Shown in pieces: positions 1 to 10,100 of a stretch of 64,000 bases of DNA. The translations under genes and the position numbers were made by a program. Numbering within the stretch: the stretch's first letter is position 1; every line of letters starts with the position of its first letter. Source of the stretch: an uncultured Chlorobiaceae bacterium (GTDB lineage: Bacteria; Bacteroidota; Chlorobiia; Chlorobiales; Chlorobiaceae); contig CAIMCD010000008.1 in the NCBI GenBank assembly GCA_903839405.1, positions 165,867-229,866 of the forward strand. The letters run 5' to 3'. The notes beneath the pieces are model-generated. The model saw nothing but the letters and a program-made list of their open reading frames with translations. It did not search any database and was not told the DNA's origin.

Positions 1-270
<270 letters not shown>

Positions 271-305
271 GGGGAGAGTCAGCCCTGAGGCTGAAGACGA
301 CCAAC

Positions 306-350
306 AAAAAGAGTGCCTTATCACAACGGAAGTGATAAGGCACTCTTTTT
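306..350 (+). terminator. intrinsic terminator after pgi
   Basis: A perfect 19-bp inverted repeat (306-324 against 332-350) with a 7-nt loop. The left arm starts with five A and the right arm ends with five T, so it can act as a Rho-independent terminator on either strand. It lies 35 bp after the pgi stop codon. Confidence 0.9.
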
Positions 351-352
351 GT

Positions 353-1008
353 TTATCCCCAGCACATCTCACCCGGACTTTTCCCTCACCTCCTTTCCTG
401 CCAGAGCGTTCAGCTCTTCCAGTTGCCCCGAGCGTTAGCCATCATCTCAGAAGCTCGGGACAGTACTCTCCGCAGTGACAGAGGTTGCTCTACTCCTTCG
501 ATTGGAGGTGTTGAGAGTGGCACACAATCTTTCTGGCTTCATTTTTTTCGGGTTATTAACATAAATGGCATAATTTTTATTGAAAAAAAGATAAAAAGCA
601 TAAGAATTTTTACATAAATGTGTTTTTTTTAAAAAAAATTCTCTTACTTTTGAATTGTGGCTTGGTTTTGAACCATCATGATTCAGGATGTGGAGCAAGC
701 TGAAACGGAAAAGAATACAAAATAGTTGGCGTGTATTTGGCGTATCATTCTGATTGAGTCACTATGTTTGAGGGTTTGGCCGGAAAGAGAGAAAATTTGA
801 GTTCAAGGAGTGACGGTGGCTATCGGGGGGATGCTCTTCAGCAGGAAAAGTTGGCTCAGGCAGAGGGAAGGAAAACCGTAACGATCACCGACTGATGGAG
901 AAGATTTTTTATGATATGGAATCAGTCAATGCTCAGAGGAAAAGATTTGGTGACTGGAGAGTAAAAACAACAGTTTTGGTAATTTCTTAATAATTAAAAT
1001 CAGTTCAT
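353..1008. other. long intergenic region before amt, no gene seen
   Basis: About 650 bases with no convincing coding frame: the only open frames are short, AT-rich and without recognisable protein features. The middle (about 540-660) is very AT-rich. Small hairpins are possible around 426-460 and 498-512. The region probably holds the promoter and leader of amt; a sigma-54-like site is listed separately. Confidence 0.5.
726..741 (+). promoter_or_regulatory. possible sigma-54 (-24/-12) promoter element
   Basis: The sequence TTGGCGTGTATTTGGC has GG and GC dinucleotides 12 bp apart, as required for sigma-54 promoters (consensus TGGCACG-N4-TTGC). It keeps TGGC and the G at the seventh position, with mismatches at three other consensus positions. 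It lies about 270 bp upstream of amt, which in many bacteria is RpoN-dependent, and rpoN itself is in this window at 44269. The long distance to the start codon and the mismatches keep this tentative. Confidence 0.3.
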
Positions 1009-2550
1009 ATGAAATCAGGAACTATCAGCCTCGAAAGAGGGAGGTATTTTGCCCGAATCCGGCAAAATATTTCGAAACAAAAAAACTGGAAACTTGGGTT
1101 AACCATTTTTGCAGGAAAGATGATTGGACTTTTTCTTGTCCTTTTATCCATGAGTACGTTAGCAGGAGTTGTCGGTGTACCTGCCATGGCGGCACAAACC
1201 TACTCCCCGGTTGAAACGAGTTTAATTAATTCCCTCAACACGGTATGGACATTGGTAGCTGCGGCCCTCGTATTTGGAATGCAGGCAGGCTTCGTTATGC
1301 TGGAAGCTGGTTTTGCCAGAAAACAGGAAACCGTTAACGTTTTGATTGAGTGCGTCCTCGATACAGCTATCTGCGGTATCTCATTCTGGGCAATCGGTTA
1401 TGCATTCATGTTCAGTGAAGGTAACGGCTTTATCGGTCAACACTGGTTCTTCCTGCAAGGTGCGCCTAATACCTATGGAACCACGGGCGTAGCACTTCTT
1501 GCCCATTGGGTTTTCCAGTTTGCCTTTGCCGATACCGCTTCAACCATTACCTCTGGCGCAATGATCGGACGTACCAGTTTCCGTGGCGATATTCTCTATA
1601 GTATTGGCGTAACGGCTTTTATCTATCCTATCATTGGTCACTGGGCTTGGGGTCCGGACGGTTTCCTGGTCACCATGGGCACTCCAGGACATTTCCTGCC
1701 TGCACTTGGTAATCCTTTCCGCGATTTCGCCGGTTCGACCGTTGTGCATACCATTGGTGGTGTTGTTTCACTGGCCGGAGCCATTGTTTTGGGGCCTCGC
1801 ATCGGACGTGTTTTCCTGCGCGATGACAAGGAGAGAGGCGGTTTGCCTGCGGCCCACAACCTGCCGGTTGCTGTAACCGGAGCATTTCTCTTGTGGTTTG
1901 GATGGTATGGCTTTAACCCTGGCAGTACCCTTTCAGCCATGGACGCTGTTGGCATTGGCCGCGTGGCGGCAAACACAACACTGGCCGCTTGCGGTGGATC
2001 ATTGAGTGCCATGTTTTTAGCCTTCTATTTTGGTTCATTCAAAGGTAAATTTGACGTTGGCTTTACCGTGAACGGCCTCTTGGGCGGACTTGTTGCCATC
2101 ACCGCACCATGTTACTGGGTTTCACCCTTCGGCTCCATCATCATTGGTCTTATTGCCGGTGGTATTGTTTTTGGTGGCATCTACCTGCTTGAATATCTCC
2201 GCATTGATGATCCTGTCGGTGCAGTTCCGGTTCATGGCTTGAACGGTATTTTCGGAACCTGGGCTATTGGTTTGTTTGCTACCGGAGAGTACGGATGTGC
2301 CACTCCTTTCGGCCCTGATAACAGTGCTCCTGTCACAGGATTGTTTTATGGTGGCGGCTGGAATGTCTTTCTTGCTCAATTTGTCGGAAACGCAATTGTT
2401 ACCCTGACAACCTTTACCGTTGCAATCATTTTAATGTGGGTAATCAACAAGTTGCCATACCCATTTAAATTGCGCGTTGAAGCTGAAGGTGAAACAGGAG
2501 TTGGTGGCCTGGATGTGTTTGAGCATGGTGCTGAAGCCTACACCCACTGA
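1009..2550 (+). CDS. amt: ammonium transporter (Amt/MEP/Rh family)
   Basis: Integral membrane channel moving ammonium/ammonia across the inner membrane, normally gated by a PII protein such as the one encoded next. The 513-residue product has about eleven transmembrane segments after a cleavable-looking signal region ending near AMAAQ (residues about 38-63). It carries the family stretch FAFADTASTITSGAM and the two pore histidines in HTIGG and PVHGLNG. Position 1009 gives an unusually long N terminus; the ATG at 1120 (residue 38), which begins the hydrophobic signal segment, is a good alternative start. The PII gene follows after 161 bp that hold a perfect stem-loop, an arrangement common for amt-glnK pairs. 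Confidence 0.92.
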   Translation: MKSGTISLERGRYFARIRQNISKQKNWKLGLTIFAGKMIGLFLVLLSMSTLAGVVGVPAMAAQTYSPVETSLINSLNTVWTLVAAALVFGMQAGFVMLEAGFARKQETVNVLIECVLDTAICGISFWAIGYAFMFSEGNGFIGQHWFFLQGAPNTYGTTGVALLAHWVFQFAFADTASTITSGAMIGRTSFRGDILYSIGVTAFIYPIIGHWAWGPDGFLVTMGTPGHFLPALGNPFRDFAGSTVVHTIGGVVSLAGAIVLGPRIGRVFLRDDKERGGLPAAHNLPVAVTGAFLLWFGWYGFNPGSTLSAMDAVGIGRVAANTTLAACGGSLSAMFLAFYFGSFKGKFDVGFTVNGLLGGLVAITAPCYWVSPFGSIIIGLIAGGIVFGGIYLLEYLRIDDPVGAVPVHGLNGIFGTWAIGLFATGEYGCATPFGPDNSAPVTGLFYGGGWNVFLAQFVGNAIVTLTTFTVAIILMWVINKLPYPFKLRVEAEGETGVGGLDVFEHGAEAYTH

Positions 2551-2560
2551 TTGAGAGAAA

Positions 2561-2606
2561 ATTGATTGAAAACAGGAAGACAAGAGTTCTCCTGTTTTCA
2601 ATCAAT
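2561..2606 (+). terminator. 17-bp perfect stem-loop between amt and the PII gene
   Basis: Bases 2561-2577 and 2590-2606 are exact reverse complements around a 12-nt loop. There is no T-tract on the right side, so it is more likely a partial terminator, processing site or 3'-end stabiliser that lowers expression of the PII gene relative to amt than a full stop. Confidence 0.6.
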
Positions 2607-2711
2607 CGGATACGATGAAAATGATAAACTTCCATGCAGATGCATTGATTTTGGAATCAAAAGTTAGTTTTCATTTTTAACCATCATTTAATTCTTAAAA
2701 ACAGATCTATT

Positions 2712-3059
2712 ATGAAAAAAATAGAAGCAATCATAAGACGCTCCAAATTCGAAGAAGTTAAGGCAGCATTACATGCTATTGATATCGACTTCTTTTCTTA
2801 TACCGAATCCTATGGAGTTGGCAATGAACGGCAAAAGAAAAACGTATTTCGTGGCTCTGCTGATACTGATTTTATTTCGCGTTTGACCTTGTCTATTGTT
2901 GTTCGCGACATCAATCTTAAAAAAACCGTAGAGTGCCTTTTGAAATCAGCCTATACCGGTGAAGTTGGTGACGGAAAGATCTTTGTTTGGACTATTGAAG
3001 AGTCTTACCGCATTCGCACCGGAGAGAGCGGGGATGATTCCATGTATAACAAAGATTAG
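2712..3059 (+). CDS. PII-family nitrogen regulator (GlnK-like) lacking the T-loop tyrosine
   Basis: Small trimeric signal protein that senses ATP/ADP and 2-oxoglutarate and usually plugs the Amt channel. The 115-residue product begins MKKIEAIIRRSKFEEVK and keeps the C-terminal PII signature TGEVGDGKIFV with RIRTGE. The T-loop is unusual: where enteric PII reads LYRGAEYMVDF, this protein reads VFRGSADTDF. Tyr46 is replaced by Phe and the uridylylated Tyr51 is absent. The position directly after amt argues for a GlnK role. Regulation by GlnD-type uridylylation is therefore not possible at the usual residue; ligand binding alone, or another modification, would have to control it. Confidence 0.88.
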   Translation: MKKIEAIIRRSKFEEVKAALHAIDIDFFSYTESYGVGNERQKKNVFRGSADTDFISRLTLSIVVRDINLKKTVECLLKSAYTGEVGDGKIFVWTIEESYRIRTGESGDDSMYNKD

Positions 3060-3383
3060 TTGACCAGAATAATAATGACACTCTGAATAATCCTTCGGTT
3101 CAGAGTGTCAGCTCGGCATATCCCTCTCATCTCTTCAGGACAGCATCCTCGTATCTCAGTTATCTGATAGTAAAAAATCGGGATGGCACCACAACCGGAG
3201 ACCCACATCCCCTACACCAGTGGCAGCCTGACTTCTTATCCCTCTTGAACCATGCACACATCCTCTTCTATCAATCAGTCGCATTGGCTTTTTTGATGAA
3301 GAGAGTTAATATCTCAGTAGTTATATTGGGTTGATAACGGATTTGTAGCATTCATAAACAATCTTTTTAGGGAGAACGTAATC
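3060..3383. other. intergenic region with a 12-bp stem-loop, no gene
   Basis: The gap between the PII gene and the next small gene contains a perfect 12-bp inverted repeat (3076-3087 and 3099-3110, 11-nt loop), 16 bp after the stop codon. It lacks a T-tract but is the likely 3' end of the amt-PII transcript. Nothing else recognisable was seen; the rest presumably holds the promoter of the 3384 gene. Confidence 0.5.
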
Positions 3384-3653
3384 ATGCAGACAATTTATGC
3401 TGATGGAATTGCCAACATTACCCTGATTGATGGTGTTGTTCGTCTGGATCTGGTCAATATTACCCAGCTTGAAAAGGATAAGGCCAATATCCGTCCGGTT
3501 GGGGCGCTGGCTTTTTCGCTACCTGCACTGCTTCGTGTGCATGAACAGCTTTCAAAAGCTATCAACAAAATGCTTGAAGAGGGTATTCTGAAGAAAACGG
3601 ATGCCTCAGCTCCTGTGGTGCCAGATGTTTTGCTTTCTGATGGAACGGTTTGA
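3384..3653 (+). CDS. small conserved-type hypothetical protein upstream of the RTX giant
   Basis: An 89-residue protein with a good ribosome binding site (AGGGAG at 3369-3374, nine bases before ATG). I do not recognise a named family. The sequence is soluble-looking: a short beta-rich N-terminal half (MQTIYADGIANITLIDGVV) followed by a helix with HEQLSKAINKMLEEG. It has no signal peptide, no membrane segment and no cysteines. It is transcribed in the same direction as the giant RTX gene, but a terminator at 3866-3902 separates them, so it is probably its own unit. Its position makes a link to surface-protein expression possible but unproven. Confidence 0.75.
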   Translation: MQTIYADGIANITLIDGVVRLDLVNITQLEKDKANIRPVGALAFSLPALLRVHEQLSKAINKMLEEGILKKTDASAPVVPDVLLSDGTV

Positions 3654-4179
3654 TTCATGCATCCTGGATCGGCAGGTGGAGCTTTCCTGTCGAATGCGTT
3701 TATTTGAATTGTTCGCTGTTACGTAAAGAATATGCTGCTTGTCGAACAACAAAAGGCGTGAGTTTATTTCTTCAAATGAATGACTTTTATTCTGATTGGA
3801 CGGTGAATTACTGAGGTGATTGACATTTTTGGAGCGAGGGGACAATCATGGTTTCCATCTTTCAGGGCTTGTATTTTTGCGTATAAAATACAAGCCTTTT
3901 TTATTGAGACTCTCCATTTGTGTTTGTTTTGGTGTAAAAGTCGGAGTAAATCTTCTTCCAGTTTCTTTTCATTCAAGGTATTGGTGATATAGTTTTTTTC
4001 TGTATTGCTGATTTGCTTTCCGGCAACTTAAACGATAGCCCGCTTTATTGTTTAAGAATTGAATGAATATGAGGTTAGAACTACCTGTATCTGATATTTT
4101 TTTTCGATATACTCTATATCGCATATAAATTTCATGTCATTTATCGTGATTTACTTAATAACTTCTTAAGGGGTATCTT
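3654..4179. other. intergenic region before the giant RTX gene
   Basis: About 525 bases without a convincing gene. It contains the terminator at 3866-3902. Its right half (about 3900-4160) is AT-rich and probably carries the promoter of the giant gene, which has a ribosome binding site AAGGGG at 4168-4173. Confidence 0.5.
3866..3902 (+). terminator. intrinsic terminator
   Basis: A perfect 12-bp stem (3866-3877 and 3885-3896), a 7-nt loop and a run of T directly after the right arm. It is the likely end of the transcript carrying the small gene at 3384-3653. Confidence 0.85.
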
Positions 4180-7100
4180 ATGAATACTGAGACCGTGGTT
4201 TCTGGTTTTAACGGTACGGTTTTGACTGATCTTTTTAAGCATAATTATTTTTCTTCACCTCTCCTTGATGCTGGAATTCAGGAGCAGAGGGAGCTGATTA
4301 TTGCCGACTCTGGTATTGATAATCTGGAGTTGTTGCTTTCACGGCTTGCGCCAGGAACGGATGTTTTGCGGGTAGGCTTACTTGTCGATTTTGCATCTAT
4401 CCTCCGGGGTGCTTTGGCTAAGGGTTATGACCGGCTGCACTTTCTTTGCCATGGCCGACCAGGCCAGATAAGCCTTGGCGGCAGGATGCTTGGGGTTGAA
4501 GCGTTTAGCGGGAGTTTGCCGGGTGCTGCAGGTGACCAGTTCAGGCGTCCATCCCTGCATTTCTGGTCTTGCATGACTGGTGCTGGCTCGAAGGGTCGGG
4601 CTTTTGTCGATACGCTGGCTCATAGGTTCGGTACGCGGGTGACGGCATTCACTGCTCTGGTGGGAGCCAGTGCTTTGGGGGGGAGCTGGGTGCCGGATGT
4701 GATGTCGGAAGATGGAGCTGGTGAAGGTGTTCCTTTCAGGAATGCTTTAGCCTATCCGCATACCTTGGTGATCGGGCTCATGACGATCAATTTCAATGGA
4801 ACCTCCTCTGGTATTGCCGGAGCTGATGAAGTTTTCAATGATTTCTATCTTGACCCGGTAAAGCTGAGCGATACGGGCTATATCGCATCGCTCCTTGATT
4901 CGAATGGCGCCGTGCATCTCTACGACGATACCGGTGACGGCAGGCCTGAGCGTTATGACTTTTTGAATCTGCAGGGTGCGCTCTCCGAATCAGGCACGAT
5001 TACCTATAACCTTGATGGTTCGTTCACCATTATTAGTCCCAGCGGGAACCAGTCCGGACGCTTTGCCTATGACTTGAGTGGAAATGTTGTTGGCCTTTAC
5101 GTGCAGAATAACGGTGGCAGCAGTGCCGGGTTGAACTCCTATAGGCTGAGTGCCGATACACTGGTTGCCACGTTTACTCTATCAAACACGGATACAGGTC
5201 AACTTTATGACGATAACCGTGACGGTACCGTTGACCGTATGGTATTAGTTTCCTCCGTAACAGACCAGAACGGGAACCCCCAGACCGCTACCAATGCTTA
5301 CGCTCTAACATGGAGCGACGCCACGCACTATACGGCCAGTGGGCTTCAGAAAGTTACCTTTGGCCTGACATACGATACTTGGGGCAGGCCGTTGAGTTTC
5401 ATTGCTGGCGGGTTTGAGCACTCCATTGTATGGCAGACTAAAGGTCTTGATAATGTGGTGGCTACAAGTACCTATCCGGGCAAAAACGCAGGGGAAACTG
5501 TTGTTATTCAGTTTGTTGATTCAAGTGGTGACAATATTCCGGACCAGGCAATCTATGTCAAAAGTACTGTTTCGACTGAAATAGAAAGAACCCAGCTCAA
5601 TTTGGTCAATTGGAGAGTTGATGCCAGCAATCATCCCACCTCCGTGGTGCTTGCGGCTACTTCATCCACTAACCCTCAGGCTTTTTTCAGTGGTCAGGTT
5701 ACCGGATCCAACAGTTCCCCCATAGCAATCCAGATCCCATCCGTCAATGGTTCTGGTTTGATCTCCTACACGCTCAGTGCCGATACGCTGGTTGACACCT
5801 TCACGATATCAAGCTCGGATACAGGCAAGCTCTATGATGATAATGGTGACGGAACGGTTGACCGTATGCAGCATCTCTGGACATGGACAGATCAGCATAA
5901 TGTTACCCAGACTGACTTTCAGGACTATAAGCTTACCTGGAGTGATACGACGCACTATACGGCAAACACCCAGAATCAGCTTGTTTTCGGTGCGTTAACA
6001 GATCTTCAGGGACGTCCAACAACGCTTTTCATGAACGGTGGAGAGCAGAGCATCAATTGGGAGAGCAGTGTTGTCAATGGTGTTCTGGCAACAGTATCGT
6101 CAGTAAATGGGAGTGTTTCCGGGCTGTTGACCATCATTGATACCAACGGTGACGGTAAGGCGGATGAGTTTATTTACAAGGAGGTTACCCTGGGTTTGAC
6201 CACCTATCTGGCCGAGGGTATTCTGATATCTGACAACATTAACTCGCCCACAAGCATCACGGCGGTGATGCAGTCATCAACCAAGCCGGAGGATGTGTTC
6301 AGTGGCACGGTAACCGGATCAAACAGCGCCCCCATTGCATTCCTGATTCCCTCTTTCAATAACGGTAACGGCGGTAATGGTGGCAATACAAGCAGCGATA
6401 CCCTTGTGAACAATGCACTGACCTTTGATGTTGGCCTTGCTTCACCTCTGCTTGCCGGAACGGGTACGATTACCATTAAGGATGCAAGCCAAAGCGGCGG
6501 CATTACATCGGTTGATATTGGGGTTGGTTCGCTTGCGCTGAACGGTGCGCAACTGACGGTTCCTCTGGCAGGCACCGATGCAACCGGCACTCCTTACTCG
6601 CTCTCCTATTTCGGCGGCAGCAGGCTTCTGGTGACTCTGCCTGCCGGTATTGTGGGCGTGGATGCTGTTGCAAAAGCATGGCAGGTGAATGCCAATAACA
6701 ACGGCAGTTATTCGCTTATGACGATGACGGTGGTCGGCACCACCGGCACAAGTGGGATGGACTGGGTAACCGGCACCTCTGCGAGTGACGCTATTGCTGC
6801 CGGAGCGGGGGATGATTTTATCCAGTGGTCAGGCGGCAATGATACGGTTGACGCCGGTAACGGATATGATACCGTGCAGTTGCCGATGAACGGTGTAAAC
6901 TCATACACCCAGCTTGATCAACAGGGAGTGCTGCATATCATTACTTCTGGTGTGACGGTACCGCCAACCATGGCGGATGCTTACCGGATTACAAAAATGC
7001 CGGATAGCTCACTCCAGATTCAGAAGATGAGTGCTGATGGCTTGAGCGTCGTGGCTACCATGTTATTGAGCAATGCCGAGGCTCTTGCTGTTGGCAATCA

Positions 7101-10100
7101 GATGCACCAGCTTCAGCTCAATGCATATGGAGGGCAGTATATCAGCGGAACACCCTGGGATGATCAGATAAGCCTCAGTGCATCAACTCTAGCAAATTTG
7201 CTGCAGGTCTGGGGCGATACCGGTCATGATACCCTGGCGTTTGATGTCGGTGCGGGATATAGCAAACTGGAAGTCGTCAAGAGTGGAGGAGCTTATGTGC
7301 TCAAAGGGACTCCTGATGGTGGCGGTACACCGGTTGATCTTGGCCAACTTGCTGTTGTCTCCCAGAACAACCATCAGTATACCATGACGGTGGCGGGGCA
7401 CTCATTTTCTCTCAATGATATCGAAGCCTTCCATTTTGCTTCTGGAAATGTGACGCTTGATGTTGATTCAGGCCAGTTTGCCGAGGTGAGCTTCATGGCA
7501 TCTCCTGCGATGAACATGATTACCGGCACGCCCAATGCGGACAGCATTGATGCCGATGCCCTTGGAGCGGCAAATTCGGCTCCGACGGCAAATGATTCCA
7601 TCAACGGTAATGGCGGTAACGACTCGATCAACGCCGGTGCCGGTAATGACTCTATCTCTGGTAATGGAGGTAACGACACCATTGATGGCGGATCGGGCAA
7701 CGACTGGGCGGCCTATAGCGGCAACAGGATGGATTATACGATAACCAACCAGAGTGGTGTATGGACGGTTGCTGATACCCGCGCTGGTTCGCCGGATGGT
7801 ACCGATACCCTTACCGCAATAGAGCATCTCTCGTTTCGTGATGGCTCTCTGGATTTGAGTGTACAATTTAACCCGGCGTATGCTTCATCGTCAAACAACA
7901 CCATAACCGGCACCGGGTTTGACGACCAGATCAATGCAGATGCCCTTGCTGCGGCAAATCCTTTCAAAGGGAGCCAATGGGCCTATGTTTATTTTGGATC
8001 TCAACCGCTCTACACACTCGGGGCAAGTGAGTTTTCCAATCTTGATACGGTAACCTTTACCGCCCAGGAGCTTGCAAACCTTACTAGTTCGGGTCTTGAA
8101 CTCTGGCATGGTGCCAATAGAATCGATACCAGTTTTACCATCAGTGCGGCTGATATCATCAACCAGACCGGCGGCGAGTATACCCTGCACTGGATTGGTA
8201 CCGCAACACAGATGACGCTCCCCACCTGGTCAATACCATTTTCTTATGATAAAGAAGGGGTTCAAAGCCATAATGATGTTATCAACGGTAATGGCGGTAA
8301 TGACTCGATTGATGGTGGTGCCGGTGATGACTGGATCTCTGGCAGTGGCGGTAACGATACGATCTCTGGCGGTGCGGGCAATGACATCATTAATGGAGGT
8401 GACGGGAGTGACGTGGTCGTGTTCAGCGGAAATTTTGCCGACTATACCATAAACTATGATGCTGCAACCACCAGCTATACCGTTACAGACAAGGTGGCCG
8501 GTCGCGATGGTACGGACGTTATGACCGCAGTCGAAAACTTCCGGTTTGCCGATGGCTTTGCCCCGACCTTGACACTCTTCAATGGTGCGGTTTCTCTGAC
8601 CAACGAGGATACCGAAGTTGCCATAACGCTTGATGCACTTAAAGCGCATGGAGATCAAGCTGACCTGGATGGTACGGTCGCAGCCTTTGTTGTCAAGGCG
8701 GTCACAACCGGCACTCTCAGAATCGGCCTTGATGCAGCTTCGGCCACACCCTATGATGCCACAACAAACAATACGGTCGATGCAACGCATAACGCCTACT
8801 GGACGGGAGCGCAGAATGCCAACGGAACGCTTGATGCATTCACGGTCGTTGCTCGCGACAACAGCGGCCTGGAATCAAGCATAGCCACTCATGCTACCGT
8901 TTCGGTTACACCGGTCAATGATACCCCGACAGGCGCGGTGACCATCAGCGGCAATGCCATTCAGGGCCAGGCGTTGCGTGTCAGCAATACGCTTGCCGAT
9001 GTGGACGGTCTTGGGCCGATCACCTATACGTGGAAGGCAGATGGTATGGACATTCTTACTGGAGTCTCAGCGACCAGCTTGGTTCTTGGTGAAGCGCAGG
9101 TCGGCAAGGCTATAACGGTAGTTGCAAGCTATACAGATGGTTATGGTACTTCGGAGAGCGTGGGCAGCACTCCGACAGGGACTGTAATAAATATGAATCA
9201 CCTTCCGACAGGCGCGGTGTCCATCAGCGGCAACGCCATTCAAGGTCAGACGTTGACACCCGATATCAGCAAGCTTGCCGATGTGGACGGTCTTGGCCCG
9301 ATCAGCTACACCTGGAAGGCAGATGGTATGGACATTCTTACTGGAGTCTCAGCGAGCAGCCTGGTTCTTGGTGAAGCGCAGGTTGGTAAAGCGATAACGG
9401 TTGTTGCCAGCTATACGGATGGTTATGGTACTCCGGAGAGCGTGGGCAGCTCGCCTTCAGGGCTGGTGGTCAATGTCAATGATCTTCCGACGGGCGTGGT
9501 AACGATCAGCGGCAGGGCCATTCAGGGTGAGACGCTGAGTGCTTCTCATTCCCTCTCGGATGCGGACGGTCTTGGCACCATCAGCTACCAGTGGTATGGC
9601 GGCGGTCATGCGATCACTGGCGCCACCAGTGAGAGCTATATCCTGACCGCATCCGACGTGGGTAGGGCGATTTCCGTACAGGCAAGCTATCTGGATGGTC
9701 ACGGAACGCCGGAGAGTCGGAGCAGCCTGGACACGGCCGTAGTGGCCAGCTCAACGAGTGGCCTGGTTATGGATGGTTATCTTGATCATGCGCTGGTGTG
9801 GGTTGATGGCAATAATAACAATCAACTGGATTGGACGGATCTCAACAGTAATGGTCACTGGGACTCCAGCGAGGGGGAGTCGTGGACCCTTACCGACAAC
9901 ACCGGGCAGTTTAGTGGACTGGTGGGAAGTGGTACCGTTCGCATTACGGCAAATCCAGATCCAAGTCCGACAAATCCGGCTCATATACCGACAATTGATA
10001 TCTCTACAACCAAGCCTTTTACCGGAAGTTACTCTGCGCCATCCGGTTCCACGGTAGTCACTCCGCTGACCACGCTTATTGTTGCCGCCGGAGGAGATGA

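Noticed and set aside
515..530. TGGCAC as a sigma-54 -24 box
   Set aside because: TGGCAC is present, but there is no GC at the required 12-bp distance.
423..698. Short ORFs on both strands before amt
   Set aside because: Low-complexity, AT-driven translations without start signals.
8230..8790. 186-residue minus-strand ORF
   Set aside because: Antisense to RTX repeat coding sequence; no start signal or recognisable features.
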